A DNA stretch of 64,000 nucleotides from JADGQN01 sp035315185 (GTDB lineage Bacteria > Desulfobacterota > Syntrophorhabdia > Syntrophorhabdales > WCHB1-27): positions 33,274-97,273 of the forward strand of contig DATFYE010000081.1 of NCBI GenBank assembly GCA_035315185.1, given 5' to 3'. The first letter of the stretch is position 1. Every line of letters starts with the position of its first letter. The translations under genes and the position numbers were made by a program. Positions 33,071 to 41,396 of this stretch are shown here, one piece after another. The notes beneath the pieces were generated by a model. That model worked only from the letters and a program-made list of their open reading frames with translations, was not told where the DNA came from and ran no database searches.

Positions 33071-33841
33071 TTGGTAAGAAGACCCCTATACTTCATTTAC
33101 GAGAAACTCCTCTCCAGAGAAATTAAGCAAGGCCCCATACCCACCCACCTCGGCCTCATCCTGGACGGCAATCGACGATACGCGCGCGAGATGGGCTTTG
33201 ATGACCTTGCAGACGGACACCGTGAGGGAGCCCGCAAGCTTGATGTCGTTTTGCAATGGTGTGGCGAGTTGGACATCAAGGTGATCACTATCTGGGTACT
33301 TTCACCGGACAATATTCAGAGAAGTGCAGAAGAGGTTGAAGGGCTTTTCAATGTGATCAAGGAAAAGATGGAGGAGCTTTCAAACAACCCGGTGGTTAGA
33401 CACTACGGTTACAGGATCAGAACGGTAGGGGATGTTGACGCGTTGCCAGATAGTGTGAGAGAGGCCATACGAAAATCAGAGCAGTCGACCAAGAATCATG
33501 GAGAAAGGATACTCAATATTGCAATCGCTTACGGGGGCAGGGAAGAGATCGTCGAAGCAGTAAAAAAATGCATACGCGAAAAGAATGTGACTTCTGTGGC
33601 AGAGCTTGCCTCATGCCTTACTGCCGAAGATATAGCCAGCCATCTTTACACGCGCGGCATTCCAGACCCTGATCTGATTATCAGGACCAGCGGGGAGGTT
33701 CGCCTTTCCGGTTTTCTCCTCTGGCAGAGCGCTTACAGCGAATTCTATTTTTGTGACGCGCTCTGGCCTGCCTTCCGTAAAATCGATTTCTATCGAGCAA
33801 TCCGCAGCTACCAGCAACGGACCAGGAGATTCGGTAGATGA
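33071..33841 (+). CDS. uppS: Isoprenyl diphosphate synthase (UppS family)
   Basis: A cis-prenyltransferase making the polyprenyl carrier for envelope glycans. From the TTG at 33071 the protein is 256 residues and begins LVRRPLYFIYEKLLSREIKQG, given here as RRPLYFIYEKLLSRE, which matches the usual family N-terminus; the frame is open back to GTG 32966 but that extension looks non-coding. LILDGNRRYAR near residue 30 is the diphosphate-binding site and RTSGEVRLSGFLLWQ near residue 210 the second substrate block. It overlaps the next gene by 4 bases (ATGA). The start codon is uncertain; the product is not. Confidence 0.88.
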   Translation: MVRRPLYFIYEKLLSREIKQGPIPTHLGLILDGNRRYAREMGFDDLADGHREGARKLDVVLQWCGELDIKVITIWVLSPDNIQRSAEEVEGLFNVIKEKMEELSNNPVVRHYGYRIRTVGDVDALPDSVREAIRKSEQSTKNHGERILNIAIAYGGREEIVEAVKKCIREKNVTSVAELASCLTAEDIASHLYTRGIPDPDLIIRTSGEVRLSGFLLWQSAYSEFYFCDALWPAFRKIDFYRAIRSYQQRTRRFGR

Positions 33842-35835
33842 ATCCCTGGGAAGAGGCGTTGATCTACCTCAGGAAGACGGAGTTGCTGTCTGGCCTTGAT
33901 GACGGAATCCTCGAAAAGATCGCAGTAGCACTTCAAAAGGCCGTGTATCCGGCAGGCAGCGTCATCGTCAAAGAAGGTGAACCGGGTGACGCTCTTTACC
34001 TCATTACAAAAGGCCTAGTTGAAGTAAAGAAAAGGGAACCGTCCCTCGGGGTTGATCTGACTGTGGCGAAGATGGGCGAGGGTGAGTGCTTTGGAGAGAT
34101 GTCTCTCTTGAGCGGGAAACCGCGAAGCGCCACGATTATCGCTTCTGAGCCAACAGAAGTATATAAACTCGCCAAGAAAGAATTTGATGCTGTGCTCGCT
34201 GGAAATCCTTCCATCTCATTGGCGATGAACAGAATATTTGCCGCACGGATCGAGGAGATGAACCTTAACCGGGGGTTGAGTATGGTTTCCCTGGCCAAGC
34301 TGAACCTGGACAGAGAAATACTCAGCCTCATCCCCGAACAGTTCCTCCTGAGGCATAGGGTGCTCCCCTTGGGCTATTCGGCAGGAACGCTCAGTCTTGC
34401 TATGGTGAACCCTGCGGACCTGCTGGTCCTTGATGAAGTGAGAAAATTCGTAAAGCACGTGCCTGTGGAGCCGGTCGTAATTACGGCAGAAGATTTTACC
34501 TCCTTCATGAAGGAGAGATATCGAAAAGTGATAGAAGGGGAGACGGGCGCATGCGACTCGATTAAGGGGAGTCTTATTGAGGGGAGTGAAGCTGCCAGGA
34601 TTGACCTGCTCCAGGACATCCACTTTCTCGAAGGAAATGAAGAAGCTGCCACGGCGACTGACCTCGAAAAAGAAGCTGCGGGTGCACCCATCGTAAGGCT
34701 CGCCAACAACATCATCGCGCGTGCTCTGAAGAAAGGCGCGAGCGATATTCACCTGGAGCCGATCGAACAAGGCTTGCGCGTCAGGTATCGGATTGACGGA
34801 CTACTCGGCGAGGAACAGGTGCTTCCCAAAAGATTTCAGATGCCGCTCACCAGCAGATTCAAGATTATCTCAGGACTCGACATTACTGAACGACGATTTC
34901 CTCAGGATGGGAGGTTGAGCATACGGTTGCAAGAGAGAATGGTTGATTTCCGAGTTTCTACCATCCCAACGAAATACGGGGAAAAGATCGTAGTGAGGAT
35001 ACTCACGAAGGACTCGAGCACCTTCGGCCTCGACCGGCTGATCACCGACGCACCTACCCTGAAACTGGTACGGGACATGATACGAAAACCGTACGGCATC
35101 ATCTATGTGACCGGGCCCACCGGCTCCGGAAAGACAACCACGCTGTACAGCGGGCTCTCCGAACTGCACAGACCCGAAATAAACATCCTCACGGTCGAAG
35201 ACCCCATCGAGTATGACCTCCCCGGTGTGGCGCAGGTTCAGGTTCATCCCGAGATAGGGCTCGATTTCGCTCGGGTCTTGAGGGCATTTCTCAGGCAGGA
35301 TCCTGATGTTATTCTTGTGGGTGAAACGAGGGACAAAGAGAGTGCAGCGATTGTCATTCAGGCTGCACTCACAGGCCATCTTGTTTTTACCACGCTGCAC
35401 ACGAACGATGCTGCGTCAACCTTCATACGGTTGATGGAGATGAATATCCAGCCGCTTCTGATATCGACATCCCTGATAGGGGTTATTGCCCAGAGACTTG
35501 TGAGAAGACTATGTCCGGAGTGCAAAGAATCTTACGTCCCTGACCGTGCTGTCGCTCGATATCTGGGTCTCGAGGAAGGTACCCCTGTCTATAAGGGCCG
35601 AGGCTGTGATCGCTGTAATCTGGCCGGATATCGCGGACGCGTGGGCATATACGAGGTGCTTGTGGCCAATGAAGAGATAAGACATCTCGTGGGCCAGGGA
35701 CGGAGCTCCGAGGAGATTCGGAAGAGGGCGGTAGCTGGCGGAATGCGTACCCTGAAAGAATACAGCGCGGCGCTTCTCCGGGAGGGTTTGACCACGGTAG
35801 ATGAGGTGCTCAGAACGGTGGTGCTGGACGTATGA
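33838..35835 (+). CDS. Cyclic-nucleotide-binding domain fused to GspE/PilB-type secretion ATPase
   Basis: A 665-residue fusion. Residues 12-135 form a cNMP-binding beta-roll (VIVKEGEPGDALYLI and GECFGEMSLLSGKPRSA). Residues 150-240 resemble the GspE N-terminal domain. Residues 285-650 are the secretion ATPase: Walker A GPTGSGKTTT near residue 426, Walker B ILVGETRD near 490, the His-box TTLHTND, and a zinc site with CPEC near 560 and CDRC near 590. Such ATPases drive pilus assembly or type II secretion; the N-terminal domain suggests control by cAMP or c-di-GMP-like ligands. It overlaps uppS and the following TVP38 gene by 4 bases each. Confidence 0.88.
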   Translation: MNPWEEALIYLRKTELLSGLDDGILEKIAVALQKAVYPAGSVIVKEGEPGDALYLITKGLVEVKKREPSLGVDLTVAKMGEGECFGEMSLLSGKPRSATIIASEPTEVYKLAKKEFDAVLAGNPSISLAMNRIFAARIEEMNLNRGLSMVSLAKLNLDREILSLIPEQFLLRHRVLPLGYSAGTLSLAMVNPADLLVLDEVRKFVKHVPVEPVVITAEDFTSFMKERYRKVIEGETGACDSIKGSLIEGSEAARIDLLQDIHFLEGNEEAATATDLEKEAAGAPIVRLANNIIARALKKGASDIHLEPIEQGLRVRYRIDGLLGEEQVLPKRFQMPLTSRFKIISGLDITERRFPQDGRLSIRLQERMVDFRVSTIPTKYGEKIVVRILTKDSSTFGLDRLITDAPTLKLVRDMIRKPYGIIYVTGPTGSGKTTTLYSGLSELHRPEINILTVEDPIEYDLPGVAQVQVHPEIGLDFARVLRAFLRQDPDVILVGETRDKESAAIVIQAALTGHLVFTTLHTNDAASTFIRLMEMNIQPLLISTSLIGVIAQRLVRRLCPECKESYVPDRAVARYLGLEEGTPVYKGRGCDRCNLAGYRGRVGIYEVLVANEEIRHLVGQGRSSEEIRKRAVAGGMRTLKEYSAALLREGLTTVDEVLRTVVLDV

Positions 35836-36596
35836 GACGAAAGATAGTGAAGTCCCCATACCTCTCAGCTGTGCTGCGAGTTCTTCTCGGCCTGCTCTTT
35901 CTGTGCCTCGTTGTCTTGGTCTTCTATATCTACTATACCGGGGGGTGGAGGGATACGCTCCTCTATTACAGGTACTTGCTCAATCCGAAAAGGCTGAAAC
36001 TCTTCGTCGCATCCTTCGGGCCTTATGCTGCCCCCGTATTTGTGCTCCTTCAGTGCATGCAGGTCGTCATTGCTCCTATCCCCGGTGAAGTCACGGGTTT
36101 CGTGGGAGGGCTTCTGTTTGGCGTCTGGAAGGGAACGTTACTCTCCACAATCGGACTGACCATCGGTGCTTTGATTGCGTTCTCTATCGGGCGCCTTCTC
36201 GGTGCCAGTTTTGTTCACAGGATCGTAAAGCAAGAGTACATCGACAGGTTTGATGACTTTGTAAGGCATAGGGGTCTCTACATCGCATGGCTGCTCTTCA
36301 TTTTGCCCGGTTTTCCCAAGGACTCGCTCTGCTACCTGCTGGGATTGACGAGAATGAGATATATCGACCTTATCCTGCTCAACGTGCTCGGAAGGCTTCC
36401 CGGGACGCTTATGCTCGTTCTCCAGGGAAGCGCCGTTCAACGCGGTCGCTACCAGGAGTTCTCCATCTATCTCGTCGGCAGCGCCGTCCTTGTATCTGCT
36501 CTCTACCTGTGGAGGAATCAGATTATCCAGTTCCTATCGTACCTGGTTCACACCTTGCGGAAAAAAAGAGAGAACAAGGAGCCTCGGCCCAGCTAG
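35832..36596 (+). CDS. TVP38/TMEM64-family membrane protein
   Basis: A 254-residue inner-membrane protein of the VTT/DedA-like superfamily. Hydrophobic segments lie at about residues 12-38, 58-78, 85-110, 150-175 and 205-230. The signature GEVTGFVGGLLFGVWKG near residue 82 and the later FILPGFPKDSLCYLLGL near residue 155 identify the family, now thought to include lipid scramblases. It is translationally coupled to the secretion ATPase gene by a 4-base overlap. Its role in that operon is unknown. Confidence 0.85.
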   Translation: MRRKIVKSPYLSAVLRVLLGLLFLCLVVLVFYIYYTGGWRDTLLYYRYLLNPKRLKLFVASFGPYAAPVFVLLQCMQVVIAPIPGEVTGFVGGLLFGVWKGTLLSTIGLTIGALIAFSIGRLLGASFVHRIVKQEYIDRFDDFVRHRGLYIAWLLFILPGFPKDSLCYLLGLTRMRYIDLILLNVLGRLPGTLMLVLQGSAVQRGRYQEFSIYLVGSAVLVSALYLWRNQIIQFLSYLVHTLRKKRENKEPRPS

Positions 36597-36784
36597 AGAA
36601 AGGTAAAGCGAGGAAGCACACATCCGGAGGAACGGGACAAACGCCTTTATAGCCCGACTTCCATGCGGCTGCCTCTGCGACGTAGATGCTAACTCGGATT
36701 TACGTGGAGACCGAGGCGGCAGCGAGGAGCTGACGACTTTGCGGCCCCGAATCCTCGCTCCATCATGTTCACTGCGGCAACTTA
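36597..36784. other. Intergenic region, no gene seen
   Basis: This stretch between the convergent TVP38 and tolA-like genes shows no convincing reading frame, RNA or terminator. It runs directly into the repeat element at 36785-36907. Confidence 0.5.
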
Positions 36785-36907
36785 TACCAAGTTGCATTCA
36801 AAAATAGAGCGAGGCGCTCAAGCCGTGGCGAACGGAGGCGTACTGTAGTACGTCGGAGTGAGACAGGGCGCAGGCAACGAAGCTATATGAATGAAGGCAA
36901 CTTGGTA
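36785..36907 (-). repeat. Palindromic-ended intergenic repeat element, copy 1
   Basis: A 123-base element bounded by inverted TACCAAGTTGC and GCAACTTGGTA. Its reverse complement shares its 27-base end, the core ACTCCGACGTACTA, and a CTCTATTTTTGAATGCAACTTGG-type other end (23 bases) with the element at 45863-46020. The outer ends match strongly while the inside differs in length and sequence. It ends directly at the stop codon of the tolA-like gene. It has no coding capacity, so it resembles a MITE or a REP/BIME-like element. Confidence 0.8.
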
Positions 36908-37678
36908 CTAGGATACTCCCTCGGGTCGCAGGGTTAGCTCAACCTCCAGAGGATCATCAGTGACGGATGAAGGCAGGGGAGGCAGCGGGTCGATCATCCG
37001 CAAGACACGGACTACGGACTCGTCATAAACCCTATTTCCTGATCGCTTATCTATGCTGATATCGACTATCCGCCCGTCCTTTCTAATCTTTATGGTTGCA
37101 TTGACCTCGAGGTCTTTTTGCTGCGAGGATATGAAGGGGATGTGCCAGGCGGATTCTATTTTTTCTCTCACACCTACCAGATAACGGGCCAGTGCCGGGT
37201 CTATGAGCCGTCCGCCTGCTCCCCCCCGGCCGGAGAATTCAGATTGCCCGGCTGTCCCCCTTCCGCTACTGGCTACGGTGGAGGTTCCGGTGCGCTTTTT
37301 TAGTTCCCGGATTCTCTCTTCAACGCTTTTTAGATCGTCCTTAGTCGTGTTCTGGGGTTTTTCTTTTTCGGTCTTTTTTGGGGCCAGGCTTCGGGCATCC
37401 TTTTCCTTTTCTCTTGTTGGAGTTGGGCGTATTTTTTTCTGAGCCTCTTTCTGAGGTTTGAGCACTTCGGGCTGTTTCGCGGGAATAGATTTACCCTTCT
37501 CCTCTCCCACACTACCAAGGCCGGGTCCGATGTCGCCGACAAGATTCACTGAGTAGTACGATTTGGAGGCGTCATACTTTCTGAAGGCTTTTTTAACAGG
37601 GAAACTCAAGGCCGCCAGAACAACGAGATGCAGAGCGGCTGAGATCATGAGCATCTTGTGCCAGTTCTCTTCCCTCAT
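36908..37678 (-). CDS. tolA: TolA/TonB-like energy-transducing protein
   Basis: A 256-residue inner-membrane-anchored periplasmic protein. The start ATG 37678 overlaps the tolR stop (ATGA); a longer frame to 37747 is inside tolR. One N-terminal membrane helix (about residues 8-28), a long Lys/Glu/Pro-rich stretch (residues 60-150), a Gly-rich segment, and a C-terminal TonB/TolA domain from about residue 175 (VREKIESAWHIPF, then IRKDGRIVDISIDKRSGN) are visible. With TolQ and TolR it should span the periplasm to the outer membrane during cell division. Confidence 0.85.
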   Translation of the reverse strand: MREENWHKMLMISAALHLVVLAALSFPVKKAFRKYDASKSYYSVNLVGDIGPGLGSVGEEKGKSIPAKQPEVLKPQKEAQKKIRPTPTREKEKDARSLAPKKTEKEKPQNTTKDDLKSVEERIRELKKRTGTSTVASSGRGTAGQSEFSGRGGAGGRLIDPALARYLVGVREKIESAWHIPFISSQQKDLEVNATIKIRKDGRIVDISIDKRSGNRVYDESVVRVLRMIDPLPPLPSSVTDDPLEVELTLRPEGVS

Positions 37679-38085
37679 CTCTCTTCGATATTTTTTGTCA
37701 CGATGTTTATTTTTTCCACGCCAGCCTCGCGGATCAGTCCCATGCATGTGACCACAAAGCCATAAGGAACCCTGCTGTCTGCGCGAAGGAATATCTCTTT
37801 ATCGGGCTTATTGGTAAAAAGCAGTTGGATTGCGGCCTTCAGATCACTCGTTTCCAACCTTTTCTCATTCAGGATCACGTTCTTGTCCTTGGTGATGGTG
37901 AGCACCTGGACGTCGTCCTTGGATGGAAGAGGTCTGGTTGTTACCTTGGGAAGGTCGATGGGCATTCCGGTCTGCATCATAGGCGCGGCTATCATAAAGA
38001 CGATCAGGAGCACGAGCATGATGTCAACAAGGGGAACCACGTTGATTTCCGAAAGTGGTCCTCTTTGCTTGCTGGAAGATATCAT
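37675..38085 (-). CDS. tolR: TolR/ExbD-family biopolymer transport protein
   Basis: A 136-residue protein with one N-terminal membrane helix. INVVPLVDIMLVLLIVFM (residues 14-31) contains the conserved Asp used in proton coupling. The periplasmic domain follows (residues 45-136). It overlaps tolQ and tolA by 4 bases at each end, so the three genes form one translational unit. Confidence 0.92.
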   Translation of the reverse strand: MISSSKQRGPLSEINVVPLVDIMLVLLIVFMIAAPMMQTGMPIDLPKVTTRPLPSKDDVQVLTITKDKNVILNEKRLETSDLKAAIQLLFTNKPDKEIFLRADSRVPYGFVVTCMGLIREAGVEKINIVTKNIEER

Positions 38086-38756
38086 CGGGTAACGAGGTTT
38101 ATGATGTGGCCGGAAGCATTCTCCAGCTTCGACGAAAGCCCTTTTAACCTGGCGAGAAGGTAGTTATATCCGAGAACTGCGGGTATAGCAGTGGCAAGTC
38201 CGAGGGCAGTAGTGATCAGGGCTTCACTGATGCCGGGTGCGACGACAACGAGACTGGTCGAACCCCTGAGGCCTATCTCCCTGAACGAGTCCATGATGCC
38301 CCAGACGGTACCAAAGAGACCTATGAAAGGAGCCGCGTTTGCCGTGGTTGCCAGAAAGGATAAGCGCGCTTCGAGTTTTTCCACCTCCTCAGTCATGGTA
38401 ATTCTGAGCAGGTTCTCAACAGCCGGTACAGTTTCCGGCCTTATGTCCAGGCTGTCCTTCTGCCTCACCGCCGTTTCTTTGTAAGTCGTGATGAGCAGTC
38501 GATAGAACGGGCTTTCGGGGTTCTCCCGGTAAGCATTAGCGAGTCTTTTGAAGGAATCGCTGTCCCTTATGATCTTGAGAAACCGGTCCCCATCCCGCTC
38601 CACCCTGGAGAATTGCCTCCACTTGAAAAAAATAACCGCCCAGGAGACGAGAGAAAAACAAAAGAGGATTAAAACCACCACCTTTGCAACGGGTCCCGCT
38701 GAGTAGAGGAGGCCCAGCAGCCCACCTGTGTAAACGTTGAAAGCAGATAGTCCCAT
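38082..38756 (-). CDS. tolQ: TolQ/ExbB-family proton channel protein
   Basis: A 224-residue inner-membrane protein with three membrane helices (about residues 20-42, 138-160 and 172-195). The conserved segment APFIGLFGTVWGIMDSFREIG near residue 150 and the following ISEALITTALGLATAIPAVLGYN near residue 180 are the family signature. It forms the proton channel that powers TolR and TolA. The TolA gene directly downstream, rather than only tonB, favours the Tol assignment over ExbB. Confidence 0.92.
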   Translation of the reverse strand: MGLSAFNVYTGGLLGLLYSAGPVAKVVVLILFCFSLVSWAVIFFKWRQFSRVERDGDRFLKIIRDSDSFKRLANAYRENPESPFYRLLITTYKETAVRQKDSLDIRPETVPAVENLLRITMTEEVEKLEARLSFLATTANAAPFIGLFGTVWGIMDSFREIGLRGSTSLVVVAPGISEALITTALGLATAIPAVLGYNYLLARLKGLSSKLENASGHIINLVTR

Positions 38757-38800
38757 GTATAACGGATTATGATATACCGAAAGCCCTGTCCTTGTAAAGT

Positions 38801-38828
38801 AAAAACCCCCTGGGTGGGGCCCAGGGGG
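38801..38828 (-). terminator. Intrinsic terminator on the minus strand
   Basis: Read on the minus strand, CCCCCTGGG and CCCAGGGGG (9-base perfect stem, 5-base loop) are followed by TTTTT. It lies 45 bases upstream of tolQ and ends the predicted small transcript starting near 38949. It could also act as an attenuator of tolQ. Confidence 0.75.
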
Positions 38829-38949
38829 AAAAGGGGAGTAATTATGAGAAGTTTCTAGGTTGTGGTACCTGCTGCTATTCGGCTGGTTAAAGCACCACCC
38901 GCCTTTTTGTCAAAAATGCAACAGATTGTGAATTCCATTGCATCCTGTA
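38801..38949 (-). ncRNA. Candidate small RNA or attenuated leader, about 149 nt
   Basis: A strong promoter (38956-38984) and a terminator (38801-38828) on the same strand bound a non-coding interval between the beta-lactamase-fold gene and tolQ. A 5-base TGCAA/TTGCA hairpin and a GTGGT/ACCAC long-range pairing can be drawn inside it. The ends do not form the long closing helix expected of 6S RNA, and I recognise no Rfam family. It may be a free regulatory RNA or the leader of tolQRA. Confidence 0.45.
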
Positions 38950-38955
38950 TTGTAT

Positions 38956-38984
38956 ACAATATACTAGCCCTGACTGTTTGTCAA
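38956..38984 (-). promoter_or_regulatory. Strong sigma70-like promoter
   Basis: On the minus strand TTGACA (38984-38979) and TATTGT (38961-38956) are exactly 17 bases apart. The -35 is a perfect match. No coding start follows within 190 bases; the next downstream signal is a terminator, which is why a small RNA is proposed. Confidence 0.6.
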
Positions 38985-39067
38985 TAGAAATTTTCACCGA
39001 ACGCAAAATTTTTTTGGCAGGTCTCTGGAAGCTAAGTCTCCCCTCGTTTTTTGTGGTTGTTTCACAC

Positions 39068-39790
39068 TTAAAGTTCTATCTCAAGGCCGTCGGTGCCTAG
39101 AAGGAGAGGAGGAGGCAGAGCTCCTTGGAAGGTTTCCCAATCAGGGTAGAGGTGGGACAGTATGGCCTGTCGGGGCTTTGCCTCGTTTACGATCCTCTGC
39201 AAAGTAACGAGATTGAGGTGGCCACGGACCTTCCTCTCCGGGAAAGAACATTCGCTGATCAGGAGGTCTGCGTGGGTAGCAAGCGCAACAAGCTCTTTCG
39301 AGAAGCCGGTGTCTCCGGTAAACACAACGCTTCTTCGCTCTTTTATCCGCAAAGCAATGCTTTCAGGATTGTGGTTGGTTTTGCATGTCCTGATTGTCAG
39401 ATCGCCCAGGTTCCACTCGCCGGCAGGGACAGATTTGAGGATGAGATCATATTCTACCGGCGAAAGCCACCGGTACAAACGGACAAACTTCTTATAAAAT
39501 CCTTCGAGCCCGCGCCCTCCGAGCAATGTCAGCGGCTTTTTCCGTGTGACGTCACCATAATTGGAGGCGAATAAAAAGGTGGCAAGATCTACCGTGTGGT
39601 CAGGGTGGAAATGTGTCAGCGCGATCAGATCCACGTCGTTGGTCGTGTGACCGCACTCAAGCAGGCGTCGCACTACCGAAGGCCCTATGTCAACAAGTAT
39701 CTTACCCCAGGTGGTTGAAACAAGATAGGATGAGGACGTCCTCTGCAAGGAGGGCGTGGCCGTTCCTGTGCCGAGTATCTTAAGCTTCAT
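39068..39790 (-). CDS. Metallo-beta-lactamase-fold hydrolase (RNase Z/PhnP-like)
   Basis: A 240-residue metal hydrolase. The N-terminal KLKILGTGTATPS is typical of the RNase Z/PhnP group, THFHPDH near residue 58 gives the metal site, and FTGDTGFSKE near residue 155 the further ligand. A C-terminal LSHLYPDW supplies the last His. It lacks an exosite arm, so it is less likely to be true RNase Z and more likely a small-molecule phosphodiesterase. It lies between the candidate RNA and the epimerase gene. Confidence 0.8.
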   Translation of the reverse strand: MKLKILGTGTATPSLQRTSSSYLVSTTWGKILVDIGPSVVRRLLECGHTTNDVDLIALTHFHPDHTVDLATFLFASNYGDVTRKKPLTLLGGRGLEGFYKKFVRLYRWLSPVEYDLILKSVPAGEWNLGDLTIRTCKTNHNPESIALRIKERRSVVFTGDTGFSKELVALATHADLLISECSFPERKVRGHLNLVTLQRIVNEAKPRQAILSHLYPDWETFQGALPPPLLLGTDGLEIEL

Positions 39791-39807
39791 TGCTAATAAC
39801 AGCCTTT

Positions 39808-39883
39808 AGCCATTAGCCGTCAGCTATTAGCAAAAACCATTGCAGTGCTTTGGCTAAGTGCTAATCGTTAATAGCTAATGGCT
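39808..39883. repeat. Imperfect inverted repeat overlapping the epimerase stop
   Basis: AGCCATTAGC at 39808-39817 with ATTAGC ending 39831 pairs with GCTAAT starting 39860 and GCTAATGGCT at 39874-39883. The outer ten and inner six bases match as a palindrome. The stop codon of the epimerase gene lies inside the right arm. It looks like a degenerate intergenic dyad; role unknown. Confidence 0.6.
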
Positions 39884-40840
39884 GCTCTTTCTGGCAAGGT
39901 ACCAAGCTACTGTCTGCGCAAGTCCTTCTTTGAGCTGAAAGCCCGGTCGAAAGCCAAGTTCCGCCCTTGCTCTATCGACATTGAGCGTGCTTACTCTTAT
40001 ATCGCCCTCTCTCGCCTCAGCTGTTTTTGGATGGTCATAGAGCTGAGGTAAGTCAATACCCTTCAGCCTCATGGTCTGGAGAATCTCTCTGTAAAGTTGC
40101 CCGGTCGTTGTGCCCGTTCCTGTTCCAATATTGTACGTGCCGGGTTTATTGGTTTTTACGGCGAGGAGGTTTGCCGACGCTATGTCCTTAACAAAGCAGT
40201 AATCTCGCACCATGCCATCCGGCTCGCCGGGGAAGTGGTTCAGAGTCGGCAGCTTCTTGCCCAAAAGAGCCTCAGTGAAAATAGCTACCACACCCGCTTC
40301 ACCGTGCGGTATCTGCCGTGGTCCATATACGTTGCTATATCTGAGTATAACATGGCGAAGATTATGCAGCTTCTCATAAAAGCGGACATAATGTTCGCAG
40401 CTGAGCTTCGAGATGGCGTAAGGGGAGGATGGCTGCGGCACATAATCTTCCGGCGTTGGCACCTCACGTGCCTCTCCATAGATTGCCCCTCCGGTCGAGG
40501 CAAAAACAAATCTCTTGACGCCGTGCATCCTGGAAAGCTCGAGGAGTCTCAAAGTCCCCTTGATGTTAACCTCGGCATCCGTGAGCGGGTCCCTGACAGA
40601 CAAAGGGACGGAGATCTGGGCCGCATGATGAAATATCATCTCCGGGCCCTCGTCGTGAATTATCTCCTCAAGCTCCTGAGTGCAAATGTCAGCCCGATAA
40701 AATCGCGCCTGCTCGTTCTTGTTAGCCAGGGTACCGGATGAAAGGTTGTCCACAATGACAACTTCATGCCCCTCATCCACAAAAGCATCCACCACGTGAG
40801 ACCCGATGAAGCCGCATCCACCGGTTACCAGAATTTTCAT
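39875..40840 (-). CDS. NAD-dependent sugar-nucleotide epimerase (GalE-like)
   Basis: A 321-residue extended SDR enzyme. The NAD-binding motif GGCGFIGSH is at residues 7-15, a Ser-Thr region lies near 123, and the catalytic YAISK at about residues 146-150. The late block GTYNIGTG near residue 230 binds the nucleotide sugar. It probably epimerises or oxidises UDP- or GDP-hexoses for envelope polysaccharide. The dyad repeat overlaps its last codons. Whether it is GalE or another epimerase cannot be settled by eye. Confidence 0.85.
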   Translation of the reverse strand: MKILVTGGCGFIGSHVVDAFVDEGHEVVIVDNLSSGTLANKNEQARFYRADICTQELEEIIHDEGPEMIFHHAAQISVPLSVRDPLTDAEVNIKGTLRLLELSRMHGVKRFVFASTGGAIYGEAREVPTPEDYVPQPSSPYAISKLSCEHYVRFYEKLHNLRHVILRYSNVYGPRQIPHGEAGVVAIFTEALLGKKLPTLNHFPGEPDGMVRDYCFVKDIASANLLAVKTNKPGTYNIGTGTGTTTGQLYREILQTMRLKGIDLPQLYDHPKTAEAREGDIRVSTLNVDRARAELGFRPGFQLKEGLAQTVAWYLARKSSH

Positions 40841-40937
40841 GACGCCCCCTTTAGAGAATATACGATTTATACTACAAAGTTGGCTGTGTGCGAAAGAAAA
40901 AAAGGACTCACGCGGCTACCTTACGGTTACTTTGCTA

Positions 40938-40966
40938 TTGACAACCGAAACTTTATATCTTATACA
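40938..40966 (+). promoter_or_regulatory. Sigma70 promoter for the tRNA gene
   Basis: TTGACA at 40938-40943 and TATACA at 40961-40966 lie 17 bases apart, ending 9 bases before the mature tRNA. This is a near-consensus arrangement suited to a highly expressed stable RNA. Confidence 0.7.
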
Positions 40967-40975
40967 AAACCATAG

Positions 40976-41049
40976 GGCGGTGTAGCTCAGTTGGTTAGAG
41001 CATGCGGCTCATATCCGCAGTGTCCGGGGTTCGACTCCCTGCACCGCCA
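40976..41049 (+). tRNA. tRNA-Met (anticodon CAT)
   Basis: A cloverleaf can be drawn: acceptor GGCGGTG pairs with CACCGCC, D-stem GCTC with GAGC, anticodon stem TGCGG with CCGCA around a CTCATAT loop, and T-arm GGGGTTCGACTCCC. The anticodon is CAT. The acceptor pair and A discriminator fit an elongator Met tRNA; a lysidine-modified Ile tRNA is the alternative. CCA is not encoded. Confidence 0.93.
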
Positions 41050-41100
41050 TTATGACGGAGATGTTTGATCTTTCAAGAACCCTGAAAGGAGGTGACACAC

Positions 41101-41373
41101 ATGACCAAGGCCGATCTGATAGCAGCTGTGGCCACTGACGCAGACGTCAAGAAATCAGTGGTTGAGAAGACACTGGACGTTTTCATGGATACGATCGCGA
41201 AGGCCCTAAAGCAGGGTGACAAGATCACGTTAACCGGGTTTGGTACTTTCCAGTGCAGCCGGAGAGCGGCCCGAACGGGGAGAAACCCGAAAACCGGGGA
41301 AGAGATCACTATTAGTGCGTGCACTGTTCCAAGGTTTAAGCCGGGCAACAAACTTCGGGAGGCACTAAAATAG
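41101..41373 (+). CDS. hup: HU/IHF-family DNA-bending protein
   Basis: A 90-residue nucleoid protein. ATG 41101 is the start because AAAGGAGGTG lies directly before it; an upstream GTG at 41092 lies within that site. TKADLIAAVA is the typical N-terminus, the two-strand arm contains ARTGRNPKTGEEI, and the C-terminus is FKPGNKLREALK. It should bind DNA as a dimer without strong sequence preference. It lies between the tRNA gene and an operon of unknown genes. Confidence 0.93.
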   Translation: MTKADLIAAVATDADVKKSVVEKTLDVFMDTIAKALKQGDKITLTGFGTFQCSRRAARTGRNPKTGEEITISACTVPRFKPGNKLREALK

Positions 41374-41396
41374 ACGCGCTCAAGAGGAAGGGACTT

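Noticed and set aside
38801..38949. 6S RNA
   Set aside because: The transcript ends are not complementary over a long helix and no central bubble between two long arms can be drawn.
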